This document shows positions 8,830 through 17,555 of a DNA stretch of 64,000 bases, one piece after another. The notes beneath the pieces are model-generated. The model ran no database searches. It was not told the origin of the DNA and saw nothing but the letters and a program-made list of their open reading frames with translations. Positions within the stretch are counted from its first letter, which is position 1, and every line of letters begins with the position of its first letter. Origin of the DNA: Chthonomonas calidirosea (GTDB lineage: Bacteria; Armatimonadota; Fimbriimonadia; Fimbriimonadales; Fimbriimonadaceae); the NCBI GenBank assembly GCA_945882415.1, contig CAMCWC010000012.1:49075-113074 (forward strand). The letters are read 5' to 3'. Position numbers and translations under genes: made by a program.

Positions 8830-9648
8830 ATGAACCACCTCGAACTGCCGCCGCTCGATTCTGAATACATCCTTTCTCAGGCCCAACTGGATGAGTACGC
8901 CGAGAATGGTCACATCCTTTTGCGAGGTGTTTGCTCTCCAGAAGAGATTGCGGTTTATCGAGATGCGATCGTGTCCGCCGCGATGGCGCACAACCGCGAA
9001 ACGCGCCCGATCGAAGAGCGAGACACCTACGGCAAAGCCTTCCTTCAGGTGATGAATCTTTGGACAGTGGATGAGGCGGTGAAGCACTTTACGCTCTCGA
9101 AACGATTCGCTGGCATCGCCAAGCAGCTAATGCAAGCGGACGGAGTTCGCCTGTATCACGATCAGGCTCTGTTCAAAGAGCCGGGTGGTGGACACACCCC
9201 GTGGCACCAGGATCAGTTCTACTGGCCACTTGGCTCTGACCACACGGTCACGCTTTGGATGCCGCTTGTTAACGTGAGCGAAATCATGGGATCGATGACG
9301 TTTGCGTCCGGTTCGCAGCGAGAAGGGTTTGTCTCCCTGGGCGAGCAGATTTCTGACCAAAGTGAAGCGTTCTTCGATGCTCACGTGCAGGCGAAGGGAT
9401 ACGAACTGAAAACTGCTGGGGCCATGGCGGCGGGCGACGCCACCTTCCACTCCGGCTGGACCCTGCACCGAGCCCCCGGCAATGTCACCGAACAAGTTCG
9501 AGAAGTGATGACGGTGATCTACTACCCAGACGGCACCCGAGTCATCGAACCCCAGAACGACTTCCAACGAGCTGACCTTGCCACATGGCTCGATGGTCTT
9601 CCGGCGGGAGAATTGGCAAACGGCAAGTTGAACCCAAAACTTGCGTGA
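8830..9648 (+). CDS. Phytanoyl-CoA dioxygenase (PhyH) family protein
   Basis: 272 residues of the Fe(II)/2-oxoglutarate-dependent PhyH family. The metal-binding HxD is in TPWHQDQFYW (about residues 120-130), the distal His and the 2-oxoglutarate Arg are in FHSGWTLHRAPGN (about residues 212-224), and LYHDQALFKEPGGG precedes the first motif, as is usual. The substrate is unknown; relatives hydroxylate many small molecules. It lies 17 nt after the ArnT-like gene with CGGAG before the ATG, so it may be in the same transcript. Confidence 0.92.
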   Translation: MNHLELPPLDSEYILSQAQLDEYAENGHILLRGVCSPEEIAVYRDAIVSAAMAHNRETRPIEERDTYGKAFLQVMNLWTVDEAVKHFTLSKRFAGIAKQLMQADGVRLYHDQALFKEPGGGHTPWHQDQFYWPLGSDHTVTLWMPLVNVSEIMGSMTFASGSQREGFVSLGEQISDQSEAFFDAHVQAKGYELKTAGAMAAGDATFHSGWTLHRAPGNVTEQVREVMTVIYYPDGTRVIEPQNDFQRADLATWLDGLPAGELANGKLNPKLA

Positions 9649-9720
9649 AAGTGAAAAACATCACACTTTTACGAAAAAGTTCACCCAAATTTAACAGTCC
9701 CGTCTTACAATCCTTGTGTG

Positions 9721-9942
9721 ATGCACATCGTCGTGTCGGACCCAGAAATACTGTGGGGTACGCCCGTTTTTTCCGGAACTAGAATTCCGACGGAAACCCT
9801 GTTTGATTACATCGAAGCGGGGGATACGCTCGATTCTTTCCTTCGCGACTTCCCGTCGATCAGCCGAAACACGGCGATCGAAACCCTGCGGAATGCTCAC
9901 CGAGCGTTCGTAGACACCGAGCTTCAAGCCGTCGCCGCTTAA
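9721..9942 (+). CDS. DUF433 antitoxin-like protein without an adjacent toxin
   Basis: 73 residues with the DUF433 pattern: a short beta start (HIVVSDPEILWGTPVFSGTR), the IPTETLFDYIEAG helix and a helix-turn-helix-like end (SFLRDFPSISRNTAIETL). Such proteins are normally the DNA-binding antitoxin of a DUF5615 PIN-like toxin encoded directly downstream. Here the next gene is a GH172-like enzyme and no toxin frame is present. TACAAT at 9706-9711 stands 9 nt before the ATG and there is no Shine-Dalgarno, so a leaderless mRNA is likely. Confidence 0.85.
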   Translation: MHIVVSDPEILWGTPVFSGTRIPTETLFDYIEAGDTLDSFLRDFPSISRNTAIETLRNAHRAFVDTELQAVAA

Positions 9943-9968
9943 AGCCGACCAAAGGGCAAAATAACGCC

Positions 9969-11117
9969 ATGAGCCAAGGTCCGCTGTCGAACCTCTCCCA
10001 AATCGTCCCTGCCCGAAGTAAGCGCATTTCCAGCTACGACCGCGCCGGCGGGAATCACGATTCCATTAGTGTCGAACCCGGTGAGACGAAGGTCATCGCC
10101 GAAATCGAAGGCGCGGGAATCGTCAAACACATTTGGGTAACGATGTCCAGCGGAGATCCGTTGTTACGCAAAAACCTGATCCTTCGCGCCTACTGGGACG
10201 GGCAAGAGCATCCAAGTATCGAAGCTCCCATTGGCGACTTTTTTGGCCAAGGCTGGGGGGAAAAGTACAACTTCATCTCTCTGCCACTTGCGGCTGCTCC
10301 AGCAAATGGAAATGCTCTCGTCTGCTACTTCCCTATGCCTTTCGGGAAAGGTGCGCGGTTCACGGTTGAGAACCAGAGCGAAATCAAGACAGATAATTTC
10401 TATTACTACCTAGATTACGAGGAGCACGAATCGATTGGAGATGACCAAGGGAGATTCCATGCTTGGTACAACCAAGAGCTCACCCAACCCGAAAGTGGTT
10501 CGGGAGATATTGAGAACGAATGGGCGGTTTTTGGAGAATTTGCCAACAACCCGAGCGATGCTCAGAACTACGTTTTTGCCGAGATTGAAGGTACCGGACA
10601 CTTTGTCGGCGTGAACTATTACGTCAACTCACCGAGCCCAATTTGGTACGGAGAAGGGGATGACATGTTCCTAGTAGATGGGGAAGCATGGCCCGGAAGT
10701 GCCCATGGAACTGGTACGGAGGACTACTTCAACCAAAGCTGGTGCCCCGACGAGCACTACTGCCATCCGTACTTCGGAACGGCATACGCGCCTGGGCGGA
10801 ATAACAATGATCCGCGATTCGGTTGGCTTGGACGAACGCATTGCTTCCGTTTCCATCTTGAAGACCCTATTCGCTTTACCCGGTCCCTCCGCGCCAGCAT
10901 CGAACATGGACACGCGAACTGTCTGACGTTAGATTTAGCCAGCGTGGCGTACTGGTACCAAACGCTTCCAAGCAAACCGTTTCCACAATTGCCGAATTCA
11001 GTTTCGCGAATACCAAGACGTCAAGTAGATGTCGTAGCTGTTCACCGATGGCGAAAAGAGTGGAGAGATGCCGCACCCGCTGGTGAAAAGTACGGAACCG
11101 AAAAGATCGAACCTTGA
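9969..11117 (+). CDS. DUF2961 / GH172-like glycoside hydrolase
   Basis: 382 residues of the DUF2961 family (glycoside hydrolase family 172, which includes difructose-anhydride and arabinofuranosyl-active enzymes). Seen are the early beta segment GIVKHIWVTM, the APIGDFFGQGWG loop, the PFGKGARFTVEN segment, and the hallmark VDGEAWPGSAHGTGTEDYFN (about residues 236-255) with its catalytic acidic residues. There is no signal peptide, so it is probably cytoplasmic. It follows the orphan DUF433 gene by 26 nt. The substrate is not predictable. Confidence 0.9.
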   Translation: MSQGPLSNLSQIVPARSKRISSYDRAGGNHDSISVEPGETKVIAEIEGAGIVKHIWVTMSSGDPLLRKNLILRAYWDGQEHPSIEAPIGDFFGQGWGEKYNFISLPLAAAPANGNALVCYFPMPFGKGARFTVENQSEIKTDNFYYYLDYEEHESIGDDQGRFHAWYNQELTQPESGSGDIENEWAVFGEFANNPSDAQNYVFAEIEGTGHFVGVNYYVNSPSPIWYGEGDDMFLVDGEAWPGSAHGTGTEDYFNQSWCPDEHYCHPYFGTAYAPGRNNNDPRFGWLGRTHCFRFHLEDPIRFTRSLRASIEHGHANCLTLDLASVAYWYQTLPSKPFPQLPNSVSRIPRRQVDVVAVHRWRKEWRDAAPAGEKYGTEKIEP

Positions 11118-11184
11118 CGAAATTGCGCTTCTGGCCAAATAAATTCTCGTAGACGGATAAATCTCGGGCAATTCGCCGTAACTC

Positions 11185-11213
11185 TTGACAGGAATCAGTT
11201 TTCGTACGATACT
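11185..11213 (+). promoter_or_regulatory. Sigma-70-type promoter for the SulP / carbonic anhydrase operon
   Basis: A perfect -35 hexamer TTGACA (11185-11190) is followed after 17 bp by GATACT (11208-11213). Transcription would start near 11220 and leave a 5' leader of about 119 nt before the TTG start of the transporter gene. This is the best -35/-10 pair I found in the window. Confidence 0.7.
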
Positions 11214-11219
11214 TGCCTA

Positions 11220-11338
11220 AACATCAAGGGTAACTGATGCTTTAGGGAACTCATTACACTGGAAGTTCGTTAATACCCCTTCGTAGGGGTGAAGGCAGGT
11301 AACGTGGCCAGCATGAGAATGAGGATGAGAGGAAAGAT
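11220..11338 (+). promoter_or_regulatory. 5' leader of the SulP operon with a small hairpin
   Basis: Predicted untranslated leader between the promoter and the start codon. It contains one clear hairpin, ACCCCT-TCGT-AGGGGT, near 11276-11291, and ends in a purine-rich AGAGGAAAG just before the TTG start. The hairpin lacks a T-run, so it is not a terminator. I do not recognise a riboswitch class. The length leaves room for post-transcriptional control. Confidence 0.35.
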
Positions 11339-12886
11339 TTGTCACAAGTAAAAACGTGGATGACGACATGGCGATATGACGTGCCAGCATCGCTGGTTGT
11401 ATTTCTTATCGCAGTTCCCCTCTCGTTGGGAATTGCCCTTGCATCCGGAGCGCCAATCTTTGCGGGCCTTGTGGCGGCGGCAGTTGGCGGCATCGTGGTT
11501 GGTCTTTTCGGTGGCGCACCTCTTCAGGTGAGTGGACCTGCAGCGGGCCTTACCGTCATCGTATTTGGCCTCACTCAACAGTTTAATGACTGGCGCGCAG
11601 TCGCTTTTGTCGTGATGATTGCCGGCATTTTCCAGATCATATTCGGTCTGCTGAAGATTGCCAACGTTGCCCTCGCCATTTCGCCGGCCGTGGTCCATGG
11701 AATGCTGGCAGGCATCGGCGTCGTCATCGTGCTTGCGCAGTTACACGTCGTTCTCGGTGGAGCGCCAGAAAGCAAAGCGATCAAGAACTTGACCGACCTT
11801 CCGGCCCAGATTGCCGACTTGCACGGGCCGGCGGCGATGATCGGTCTGCTAACCATCGGCATTTTAGTAGGTTGGAAATTCGTCCCACCCAAGCTGAAGG
11901 CCATTCCCGGTGCGCTTGTGGCTATTACCGCCAGCACTCTCATCGCGATGTTCATGAAGCTGGAACTTGACCGGGTCAGCCTGAAAGGATCCGGCTCAGG
12001 ATTCCAAGCTCCGATGATTCCAACGGACAACTGGGGCGCGGTTCTAACCGGTGCGTTGGTTGTTGCAGTCGTTGCGAGCGTCGAATCTCTCCTCAGCGCC
12101 GTCGCAACGGACCGAATGCACACGGGTCCCCGTGCGGACCTTGATAAGGAACTCATCGGCCAAGGCATCGGCAACGCTGTTTCCGGATTACTTGGCGGCC
12201 TGCCAATCACCGGCGTTATTGTTCGAAGCTCGGCAAACGTAAACTCGGGAGCCAAGTCGAACTTGTCTGCCATTTTGCACGGCGTTCTCATCGTTCTCTG
12301 TGCGGCATTCCTTGGATTCGCTATGGAGCAGATTCCGCTTGCAGCGCTCGCTGGCCTTCTCTGCTTTGTTGGTTCGAACCTGATCAATAAGGAACACATT
12401 CGTGACTTGATGCGGCACAAAGAATTGCCCATCTACCTTGTCACCCTCTTCGGCGTTGTGACCACGAACTTGCTGGAGGGCGTCGCCTTTGGATTAGTCC
12501 TGGCCGTGATCCTGCTGGTTCGGCGCCTTGCTCACCTCGAAGTGAAGATCACCGATAAGGACGACATCCAAGTCGTTCAGATCGACGGTTCGCTCACCTT
12601 TGCCACCGTGCCGAAGCTCACCAAAGAGCTTTCCAAGGTGAAAGAAGGCACCGTTGTTCGAATTGAGCTTCACTCAGACTTTATGGACCATGCCGCCTTC
12701 GAGGCGATGCATGCATGGGAAGCCAGCCACCTACGGACGGGTGGCGAAGTGGTCATTGATGAGTTGCATCAAGACTGGTACCGCAGCGCTTCGGAGCAGC
12801 TGCCGCGCGTTCGTCGTTCATCGGTTCGTGCATCGAACAAACCGATCGCCGTTTTAGCTGGAACAGAAGAAAATGTCGAAAATTAA
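11339..12886 (+). CDS. SulP-family anion (probably bicarbonate) transporter
   Basis: 515 residues. A SulP permease core with 10 or more membrane segments (about 15-400) includes GAPLQVSGPAAGLTV near the start of the core, and a C-terminal STAS-like domain follows (about 410-490, VQIDGSLTFATVPKL). SulP proteins carry sulfate, bicarbonate or related anions. The next gene is a beta-carbonic anhydrase overlapping by 14 nt, an arrangement that points to bicarbonate uptake or export coupled to CO2 hydration (inference). The start is TTG 11339, chosen because AGAGGAAAG stands at good spacing before it. Confidence 0.94.
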   Translation: MSQVKTWMTTWRYDVPASLVVFLIAVPLSLGIALASGAPIFAGLVAAAVGGIVVGLFGGAPLQVSGPAAGLTVIVFGLTQQFNDWRAVAFVVMIAGIFQIIFGLLKIANVALAISPAVVHGMLAGIGVVIVLAQLHVVLGGAPESKAIKNLTDLPAQIADLHGPAAMIGLLTIGILVGWKFVPPKLKAIPGALVAITASTLIAMFMKLELDRVSLKGSGSGFQAPMIPTDNWGAVLTGALVVAVVASVESLLSAVATDRMHTGPRADLDKELIGQGIGNAVSGLLGGLPITGVIVRSSANVNSGAKSNLSAILHGVLIVLCAAFLGFAMEQIPLAALAGLLCFVGSNLINKEHIRDLMRHKELPIYLVTLFGVVTTNLLEGVAFGLVLAVILLVRRLAHLEVKITDKDDIQVVQIDGSLTFATVPKLTKELSKVKEGTVVRIELHSDFMDHAAFEAMHAWEASHLRTGGEVVIDELHQDWYRSASEQLPRVRRSSVRASNKPIAVLAGTEENVEN

Positions 12887-13574
12887 GCCTGCAGAGATCG
12901 TCAACAACGTGGTCAAGTACTACCAAACCAAGTTCAACAAGGTACGACCACTCCTCAAACAGCTTGTGCAAGATGGCCAAAAGCCGCATGCATTCGTTAT
13001 CACCTGCTCTGACTCGCGTGTCGTTCCCGACATGGTGATGGGAAGCGAGCCAGGCGAAATCTTTGTTGTCCGAAACATCGGCAACATCGTTCCGCCAAGC
13101 TACAGCAAGCCAATTGAGCAATCCGTTGGCGCCGCGCTGGAATATGCCGTTGAAGTGTTGAACGTGCCAAACATCGTGGTCATGGGCCACGGGGACTGCG
13201 GCGCAATGAAGGCCGTTCTAGCCGGTCAGACTGGGCTCCGACATGTGGACGGATGGCTGAAGTTCGCCGAATCTTCCCACATCCGATACAAGGTGGACGA
13301 CGAATTTGGTGCGGGACTCGCCCCTCACGATCGACTATCGCAGATCAACGTTCTCCAGCAGCTCGAATCGCTCCGAACGTATCCGCCAGTAGCCGACCGA
13401 CTGGAAGCCATGTCGATCACGCTTCACGCTTGGTGGTTCGACATCGAAACCGCCCGAGTGCTCACGTTCAATGTTCGAAAGAACCAGTTCGTGCCACTCG
13501 AAGAGGTTTATCCAGTTCTGGACCCAGAAACGGAGAAACTTGTGAAGCAGATCGAAGCCCAGTTCGTCAAATAA
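12873..13574 (+). CDS. Beta-class carbonic anhydrase
   Basis: 233 residues. It interconverts CO2 and bicarbonate. Zinc ligands of the beta class are visible: Cys and Asp/Arg in ITCSDSRVVPDM, and His and Cys in MGHGDCGAMKAV. Length fits the family. The ATG lies inside the 3' end of the SulP gene (14 nt overlap), so expression is translationally coupled to the transporter. An intrinsic terminator follows at 13617. Confidence 0.96.
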   Translation: MSKIKPAEIVNNVVKYYQTKFNKVRPLLKQLVQDGQKPHAFVITCSDSRVVPDMVMGSEPGEIFVVRNIGNIVPPSYSKPIEQSVGAALEYAVEVLNVPNIVVMGHGDCGAMKAVLAGQTGLRHVDGWLKFAESSHIRYKVDDEFGAGLAPHDRLSQINVLQQLESLRTYPPVADRLEAMSITLHAWWFDIETARVLTFNVRKNQFVPLEEVYPVLDPETEKLVKQIEAQFVK

Positions 13575-13616
13575 GGTTGCCCGGAACATCGGGCCAGTGA
13601 GTCCGCGTACCTAGAA

Positions 13617-13648
13617 GGCTGCCCGCTTATTGCGGGCAGCCTTTATAC
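13617..13648 (+). terminator. Intrinsic terminator after the carbonic anhydrase gene
   Basis: Perfect 10-bp stem GGCTGCCCGC (13617-13626) / GCGGGCAGCC (13632-13641) with a 5-nt loop, followed by CTTTATACTT-like T-rich sequence. The T-rich tail also contains TATACT (13644-13649), which could serve as the -10 box of the next gene. Confidence 0.85.
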
Positions 13649-13720
13649 TTGGTCCCGTTGGAAGCTTCGCGAAGTAACCCATCGGGTTCAAGTCGCGAGT
13701 TTGCCAATGGAGGAACGTTC

Positions 13721-16700
13721 TTGATCGCTTTATCCGCCGCAGCCCTAATTGTTGCATTCACCCCCTTGCAGTCTGAGGCCCCGCGCCTCATGCGCTTCCC
13801 CGATGTCCATGGGGATCGCGTTGTTTTCACCTACGCGGGAGACCTCTGGCTTTCTGGCCTTGATGGTGGAGCCGCACGCCGCCTTACCAGCAGCCCTGGG
13901 CTAGAAACCAACGCAAAGTTCAGCCCTGACGGATCACAGATCGCATTCACCGCCCAGTACGAAGGCGCGTCGGATGTTTACGTGATCGGCACCGAAGGCG
14001 GAGAGCCAAAGCGCCTCACCTTCGATCCCGAACCCGATAACGTCATGGATTGGACTCCAGACGGCAAGATTGCCTATTCGAGCACGAACGGCAGCTTTGT
14101 AAACCGACAGCCTCGCCTTTGGTACGTAAACCCAGAAGGCGGACTGCCAATCCGAACCGTGATTGCCGAATGCGCTCAAGCTTCGTTCTTCGCCGACGGC
14201 AAGCGAATGGCCTTCAACCGCCAGAGCTCGAACGTGTTTAACTGGCGACGATATCGAGGCGGCACCCAGGGCCGAGTCAGCTTCTACAACTTTGAGACCA
14301 ACCAATACAGTGAGCTGCCATCCGGACGCGAACAGTCCCACAACCCGATGGTTGTCGGGAACACCGTATTCTTCATCAGCGACCGAAATCAGGGAACGCT
14401 GAACCTTTACCGATACGACCTCGACACCAAGAAAGAAACCCAGATCACGAAGTACACCGATGCGGACATCAAGTGGCCCGCAACAGACGGCAAGAACATC
14501 GTCTTCGAGCGTGACGGTTACCTGTATCGATACGACATCGCCGCTAACACGTTCACCACGGTTAAGCCGGACATCAAGGGTGAGAACCTGTGGTCCAGAC
14601 CCTACGTTCGACCGGTCGCAAACCAAATTGCCAACATGGCCCTTTCGCCAAGCGGGCAGCGATTGCTCGTTGAAGCCCGAGGCGAACTATTCTCCGTACC
14701 TGCGAAGAACGGCGACACCCGAAACGTCACCGGTACTTCGGGCACGCGAGAGCGATTCCCGGCATGGTCTCCAAACGGAAAGCACCTGGCCTACGTGAGC
14801 GACGCCTCTGGATATTACGAGGTTCACCTCCAACCGCAGCTTGGCGGAGAGGCTCAGCAACTCACCACCGCGAAGCTCCCGATTTCGAGCATCGAGTTCA
14901 GCCCAGACAGCCAGCACCTGCTCCTGACAACAGAAGCAAACGAGGCGTACCTGCTTGAGATTGCGACAAAGAAACTGACAAAAGTTGTCCAATTCCGATA
15001 CGGCGGCGGCGGTTTTGAGTTCTCGCCCGACACCAAGTGGATCGTCTGGACGCAGGGCCTTCCAAGCGGCATGAGCGCGGTAATGCTCTACGACATCGCA
15101 ACCGGAAAGGTCAGTCAAGCAACGAGCGGTCGCTACGTTGACGGCAGCGCTACCTTCGACCAGAACGGAAAGTACCTCTACGTCACGTCCACCCGAACGT
15201 TTAACCCAACCTTCGGCGCCTACGAGTTCAGCTTGAAGGTTGAGAACGGCGACCGAGTTTATGTAATTCCTCTCAGCAAGGAAACCGGGAACCCGCTGGT
15301 TTCGCCTGGCGACGAAGAGCCCGAAGCGAGCGCACCTCGTCCGCCCGCTGGCGGCCCTGGTGGCGGAGCGCCTGCGGCTCCTTCAGCTCCGGCGACCAAG
15401 ATTGACGTCGAAGGTCTCGAGTCCCGAATGATTCCGCTTCCGTATGGTGCGGGACAGTACGGCATTCTCGGTGTGGCAAACGGAGTGCTTGTCTTCGATT
15501 CCGGCACGGTTACGAAGTTCGACCTCAACTCCCGAGAGTCGGTGCCCATCGCTACCGGCATGGTCGGCCGAGTAACAACGAACGCAACGCGAACCAAGGT
15601 TGCCTACCAGGTTGGTCCGGTCATCGGTATCGCGGATATTCGGCCCGGACTGGCAGTTGGTGCCGGCCGAGTGGACACGACTGGCGTCGAAATGACCCTT
15701 AACCCACGGGACGAATGGAAGCAGATGTTCTGGGAGGCTTGGCGCTTCGAGAAGACGAACTACTACGATGCCAACATGCGCGGCCTGGATTGGGATGCCA
15801 TCGGTAAGCGGTACGCGGGCTACCTGCCGTACCTGAACCACCGAAGCGATCTCAGCTACATCTTCGGTCTGATGATCAGTGAACTTGGAACGGGGCACTC
15901 GTACGTTCAGGGCGGAGACTTTGGTCCTGGACCAACGCCGCTAAACGTTGGTCAGCTCGGAGTCGATTTCGAAGCGACCGGTAACTCGGTTCGCTTCAAG
16001 AAGATTTACCGAGGAGAAATCTTTGAAGAAGGTCGACGTGGCCCGCTCGGTGACCCAGGCGTTAATGTCGCGGAAGGCGAGTACCTGATTGCGATTGATG
16101 GACGTCCGGTGAACCGTAACGTACATCCAAACTCGCTCTTGCTAGGAAAGGCCGGTCGGTTCGTGACCTTGACCGTGAACAGCACGCCAAGCACCGAAGG
16201 CGCACGAAAAGTTCGCGTTCGAACGATTGCGAGCGAAGCCAACCTTCGCTACGTCTCGTTCGTCGAGGAGTGCCGACAGAAAGTCGAAAAGGCATCTGGT
16301 GGCCGAATTGGCTACATGCACGTGCCCAACACGGCATTTGAAGGAAGCGTCGAGTTCATTCGCGGCTTCTACAGCCAAACGGATAAGGACGCTCTGATTG
16401 TCGACGAGCGATGGAACGGAGGCGGATACATCCAGCCATGGTTCGTTGATACGCTTGCTCGAAAGCAGCGAATCGGGATTCAGCCTCGACACGGCGAAGA
16501 CACGCCAGAAGCACCGACCATCGACGGGCCGAAGGCGATCTTGATCAACGGCTACGCCGGATCGGGCGGAGACTTCTTCCCTTGGATGTTCCGACAGTCT
16601 AAGCTCGGTCCACTCATTGGAACCCGAACCTGGGGCGGTCTCGTCGGTATCAGCGCTGGCGCGCCGTTGGTCGATGGCGGTTCCGTAACCGCTCCATCGT

Positions 16701-16921
16701 TCAGCCTCTTCGATCGGGACAAGAACGAGATCATCGCTGAGAACACTGGAATTGATCCAGATATCGAAGTCGATGCCCGACCAGATCTCTGGGCGAAGGG
16801 TCAAGACCCTCAGCTTGAGAAGGCAATTGAGTACCTGATGGAGCAACTTGCGAAGCTTCCGGCAAAGAAGAAGCGAACGGTCGTTCCTCAAGTTGGCCCG
16901 AAAGGCCGCGTTGGTGGCTGA
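13721..16921 (+). CDS. Tricorn-type protease (secreted S41 family)
   Basis: About 1066 residues. A signal peptide (LIALSAAALIVAFTPLQSEA) is followed by two beta-propeller regions with repeated FSPDG and WSPNG motifs (about 30-540), a Pro/Gly/Ala-rich linker (about 545-575), a core domain with GTGHSYVQGGD (catalytic His), a PDZ domain (about 760-850) and the S41 domain with YAGSGGDFFPW, whose Ser is the expected nucleophile. Tricorn complexes trim oligopeptides from larger proteases. TTG 13721 is chosen because GGAGG lies 7 nt before it and the signal peptide starts there; TTG 13649 would add 24 unlikely residues. The export signal suggests a periplasmic location. Confidence 0.94.
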   Translation: MIALSAAALIVAFTPLQSEAPRLMRFPDVHGDRVVFTYAGDLWLSGLDGGAARRLTSSPGLETNAKFSPDGSQIAFTAQYEGASDVYVIGTEGGEPKRLTFDPEPDNVMDWTPDGKIAYSSTNGSFVNRQPRLWYVNPEGGLPIRTVIAECAQASFFADGKRMAFNRQSSNVFNWRRYRGGTQGRVSFYNFETNQYSELPSGREQSHNPMVVGNTVFFISDRNQGTLNLYRYDLDTKKETQITKYTDADIKWPATDGKNIVFERDGYLYRYDIAANTFTTVKPDIKGENLWSRPYVRPVANQIANMALSPSGQRLLVEARGELFSVPAKNGDTRNVTGTSGTRERFPAWSPNGKHLAYVSDASGYYEVHLQPQLGGEAQQLTTAKLPISSIEFSPDSQHLLLTTEANEAYLLEIATKKLTKVVQFRYGGGGFEFSPDTKWIVWTQGLPSGMSAVMLYDIATGKVSQATSGRYVDGSATFDQNGKYLYVTSTRTFNPTFGAYEFSLKVENGDRVYVIPLSKETGNPLVSPGDEEPEASAPRPPAGGPGGGAPAAPSAPATKIDVEGLESRMIPLPYGAGQYGILGVANGVLVFDSGTVTKFDLNSRESVPIATGMVGRVTTNATRTKVAYQVGPVIGIADIRPGLAVGAGRVDTTGVEMTLNPRDEWKQMFWEAWRFEKTNYYDANMRGLDWDAIGKRYAGYLPYLNHRSDLSYIFGLMISELGTGHSYVQGGDFGPGPTPLNVGQLGVDFEATGNSVRFKKIYRGEIFEEGRRGPLGDPGVNVAEGEYLIAIDGRPVNRNVHPNSLLLGKAGRFVTLTVNSTPSTEGARKVRVRTIASEANLRYVSFVEECRQKVEKASGGRIGYMHVPNTAFEGSVEFIRGFYSQTDKDALIVDERWNGGGYIQPWFVDTLARKQRIGIQPRHGEDTPEAPTIDGPKAILINGYAGSGGDFFPWMFRQSKLGPLIGTRTWGGLVGISAGAPLVDGGSVTAPSFSLFDRDKNEIIAENTGIDPDIEVDARPDLWAKGQDPQLEKAIEYLMEQLAKLPAKKKRTVVPQVGPKGRVGG

Positions 16922-16939
16922 AAAACGCGAAAAAAAGCA

Positions 16940-16967
16940 TTGAAAATTACGACTATTCGGCTACAAT
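16940..16967 (+). promoter_or_regulatory. Sigma-70-type promoter upstream of the stalk-domain-like gene
   Basis: TTGAAA (16940-16945), a 16-bp spacer, and TACAAT (16962-16967). Transcription would begin near 16974. The short leader contains a perfect hairpin GTCACG/CGTGAC (16986-17003) ahead of the ATG at 17016. Confidence 0.68.
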
Positions 16968-17015
16968 TTGAGTAGTCGAGCAGTTGTCACGCATATCCGT
17001 GACTTGTGATTTAAG

Positions 17016-17495
17016 ATGTCAGTCAATTTTTCGTTCTCTTCAGCGAGCTCAACTCTAAACCAAGCCACCGCCTACCACCGCCCGTTGTCTGATTTGATCG
17101 TGGACAACGTGGCGGCGGCGGTCAGCTCTCGCTTACCCAAAGTCTTCACCACCTCCGCCCTCGCCCCGCGAACTTACTTAGGGGCGCCGAGCACGCGGAC
17201 CGTGGTTCTGGCACGCCCGCCTCAGCGCAAGGCAGAAATCCTTGGTGCGGAGTTCGACGCTATCTCGGTCGCAGGAGATTTGTTCGTCGCCTTCAAGCCG
17301 CTGACCAACGTTTTCGGCTGGGAGATCATCAGCATTGGGGGCGGCATCGCGAAGATCGGCATCAACGGTGACATTCACTTCTTCGACTTCATCGTTGAAA
17401 GCAATCGCGGATACCTTCACGTGGGTCAGATTCTGGAAGCCATCGAAATGAACGGCGGGACGGATCCGTTTGCCTCCACCTCTGCTTTTGCCTGA
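17016..17495 (+). CDS. Small protein with a stalk-domain-like (copper amine oxidase N-like) fold
   Basis: 159 residues. The first 70 are Ser/Ala/Thr-rich and low in order. The rest (about 75-150) has the pattern of the stalk domain found at the N terminus of copper amine oxidases and in many secreted wall proteins: LFVAFKPLTNVFGWEI, IGGGIAKIGINGD, then GYLHVGQILEAIEM. There is no clear signal peptide. The amidase encoded next carries a similar domain at its C terminus, so the two may act on the same wall polymer. Family assignment is by pattern only. Confidence 0.68.
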   Translation: MSVNFSFSSASSTLNQATAYHRPLSDLIVDNVAAAVSSRLPKVFTTSALAPRTYLGAPSTRTVVLARPPQRKAEILGAEFDAISVAGDLFVAFKPLTNVFGWEIISIGGGIAKIGINGDIHFFDFIVESNRGYLHVGQILEAIEMNGGTDPFASTSAFA

Positions 17496-17520
17496 ATTTT
17501 TGATTGCAGGCGAAAACAGG

Positions 17521-17549
17521 TTGATTATTTAACACTACAGCGATAGAGT
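17521..17549 (+). promoter_or_regulatory. Promoter of the amidase gene, leaderless geometry
   Basis: TTGATT (17521-17526), a 17-bp spacer, TAGAGT (17544-17549), then only 6 nt to the ATG at 17556. The predicted transcript would begin at or within a few bases of the start codon. Confidence 0.65.
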
Positions 17550-17555
17550 GCTGGT

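Noticed and set aside
11220..11338. Riboswitch in the SulP leader
   Set aside because: One short hairpin only; I could not match a conserved core of any riboswitch class.
11575..12432. 285-codon minus-strand frame opposite the SulP gene
   Set aside because: SulP is certain from its sequence and context; the antisense frame lacks a recognisable domain.
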